From Naganishia liquefaciens (Eukaryota > Basidiomycota > Tremellomycetes > Filobasidiales > Filobasidiaceae), in assembly GCA_013423385.1 (NCBI GenBank), contig BLZA01000030.1:1319168-1383167 (forward strand): a DNA stretch of 64,000 nucleotides. Direction: 5' to 3'. A program made the position numbers and the translations under genes. Shown one piece after another: positions 62,869-64,000 of the stretch (positions are counted from its first letter, which is position 1; every line of letters starts with the position of its first letter). Under the pieces are notes generated by a model. It ran no database searches. It was not told the origin of the DNA and worked only from the letters and a program-made list of their open reading frames with translations.

Positions 62869-64000
62869 AATCGGCTCATTCGAGCACGCCTGGCATCGCC
62901 GTTCGCTTTCAGGTGAGCTTGTAGCGCTGCGGGATCGGATCCTCCTGGCCTGCGGTTTCGTTTTGCGCGCTACCGCGCACATCTTGACAAAACAAAACCC
63001 TCTTCAAGGTCATATACACATTACAATGACCGTTTCACAAAGAAAGGTCAGCTCCCAACATTTGTGCCTAATATAACATGCATGTACCTCGCCGGATCTT
63101 CTGTATCGAACTAGCCCTGACAACAATATCATATGGTTCTGTCGTATGCGACATGGAGTGCTATAGCGTTGTCAGGTGTTTGGGATGAGTTTAGATAAGA
63201 AGTACGCCCGAAATGATTGGGGCGCCTTGCAAGAAGTCTTCGCAATCACCAGCCCAGGTCGGGTGACGGTTGGGCGAGGAAACGGTTCTCGTGCGCCCGT
63301 GTTGCCGAATTCGTACTTGCGACTTTGCCGATGAAGAGTAGTCCAAGGATTTTGGACGCCTTGTCTGCGGCCGACCACTGATGACCGTTCACGACTAGGA
63401 AAAGTATGCAACGATTAGGTGACAGCTGAACTCGGGAACCCTGTAGATGCCAGTATATAGGTTAGCCACTCCGGGAGCTGAATGTTCCCGAACAAGGAAC
63501 CGGTTTCAGCAGTACGAGATGAAGATTGTGTCCTTTCTGCTGACAGCTTCATCAGCACGAGCTTCTCTATGCGCGAAGGACGATGCTCGCAGAGTTTGAT
63601 TTGCAAATAACAAACCTCGTACGACTTGGATGAATCGCCGAGGCAAATAGATAAGGCTCGAGTGCCCCAAGGGCTGTATCCCGAGCAAAGGTGAGCCTTT
63701 TTTTCCTGTTCCTTCCACTGTTCAAATGGTGCTACCCATCACCTATATCCTGCAGGACTAAAGGATCTCATTCTATACCGGTCTTAAGCAGCTGTCCTGT
63801 CGCTTCGCGCAATCAATAGCCACCTGGTTATGCTGATACGATCGCCGATCAAGCAGTAAGCGTATGCAGCTGTGTAGTTGGTGGATCTGCAGGACGCTCC
63901 AGACCATCTGCCCGATCGGCAGAAGGGCAGGAAGCAATTCTTAGGGAGCTCTCGGCGTAACATCCCGCCCGAATAGCCTTCTTCCTAGCACGGGAAAGGT
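62869..64000. other. Right-edge region with no recognised gene (1.1 kb)
   Basis: This region holds the PAP1 3' flank and short frames only. It is moderately AT-rich with no repeat, tRNA-like sequence or motif recognised by eye. A gene beyond the right edge may begin here. Confidence 0.5.

Overview
The window looks like nuclear DNA of a basidiomycete fungus, probably a compact yeast-like or plant/surface-associated species of Pucciniomycotina or Ustilaginomycotina. The evidence is the gene content (eIF3m, Nup192, Nup57, CCT2, AP-3 delta, Pap1, Rvb1, Yta7), the dense short introns (mostly 47-60 nt, up to 13 exons per gene, CTRAY-like branch points), the roughly 50-55% G+C coding DNA and a CPL1-type cysteine-rich secreted protein typical of basidiomycetes. 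The exact lineage cannot be fixed from sequence reading alone.

Layout. Positions 1-9,000: a partial Swa2-like auxilin (-), mitochondrial uL30m (-), a channel-like membrane protein (+), RVB1 (-), an unrecognised small protein (+) and eIF3m (-). Positions 9,300-16,240: a NUP192/NUP205-type scaffold nucleoporin (-). Positions 17,477-27,060: a Cds1/Chk2-type FHA kinase (+), an Mpo1-like dioxygenase (+), an RBM42-like RRM protein (-), YOS1 (+) and a single-pass plasma-membrane-type glycoprotein (-). Positions 27,058-35,632: a TMEM135-like protein, an F-box-like protein and a membrane-anchored basic/acidic protein of unknown function (all -). Positions 35,633-38,162 form the largest gene-poor stretch and carry a 4 x 16-bp tandem repeat. 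Positions 38,163-54,677: CCT2 (+), AP-3 delta (-), a Yta7/ATAD2 AAA ATPase (+), FG nucleoporin Nup57/54 (-) and the Mus81 partner Eme1 (+). Positions 54,678-64,000: the CPL1-like secreted protein, a HAPSTR1-like protein and poly(A) polymerase Pap1 (all +), then about 1.1 kb with nothing recognised.

Most genes are single-copy housekeeping genes on alternating strands, giving many divergent pairs with shared upstream regions (uL30m/channel-like, RBM42-like/YOS1, AP-3 delta/Yta7, Nup57/Eme1) and convergent pairs with short 3' gaps. I see no operon-like functional cluster, transposon, rRNA, tRNA or CRISPR array. Exon joins were deduced by frame, splice signals and family resemblance. For most genes I checked that the summed exon lengths are divisible by three. 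The exceptions are NUP192, the TMEM135-like gene, AP-3 delta, Nup57 and poly(A) polymerase beyond its first three exons; for these the spans are supported but not every join.

The most unusual signals are in splicing: a 5-nt microexon in EME1, GC-AG introns in the channel-like gene, and an intron in the kinase catalytic loop that has no GT donor.
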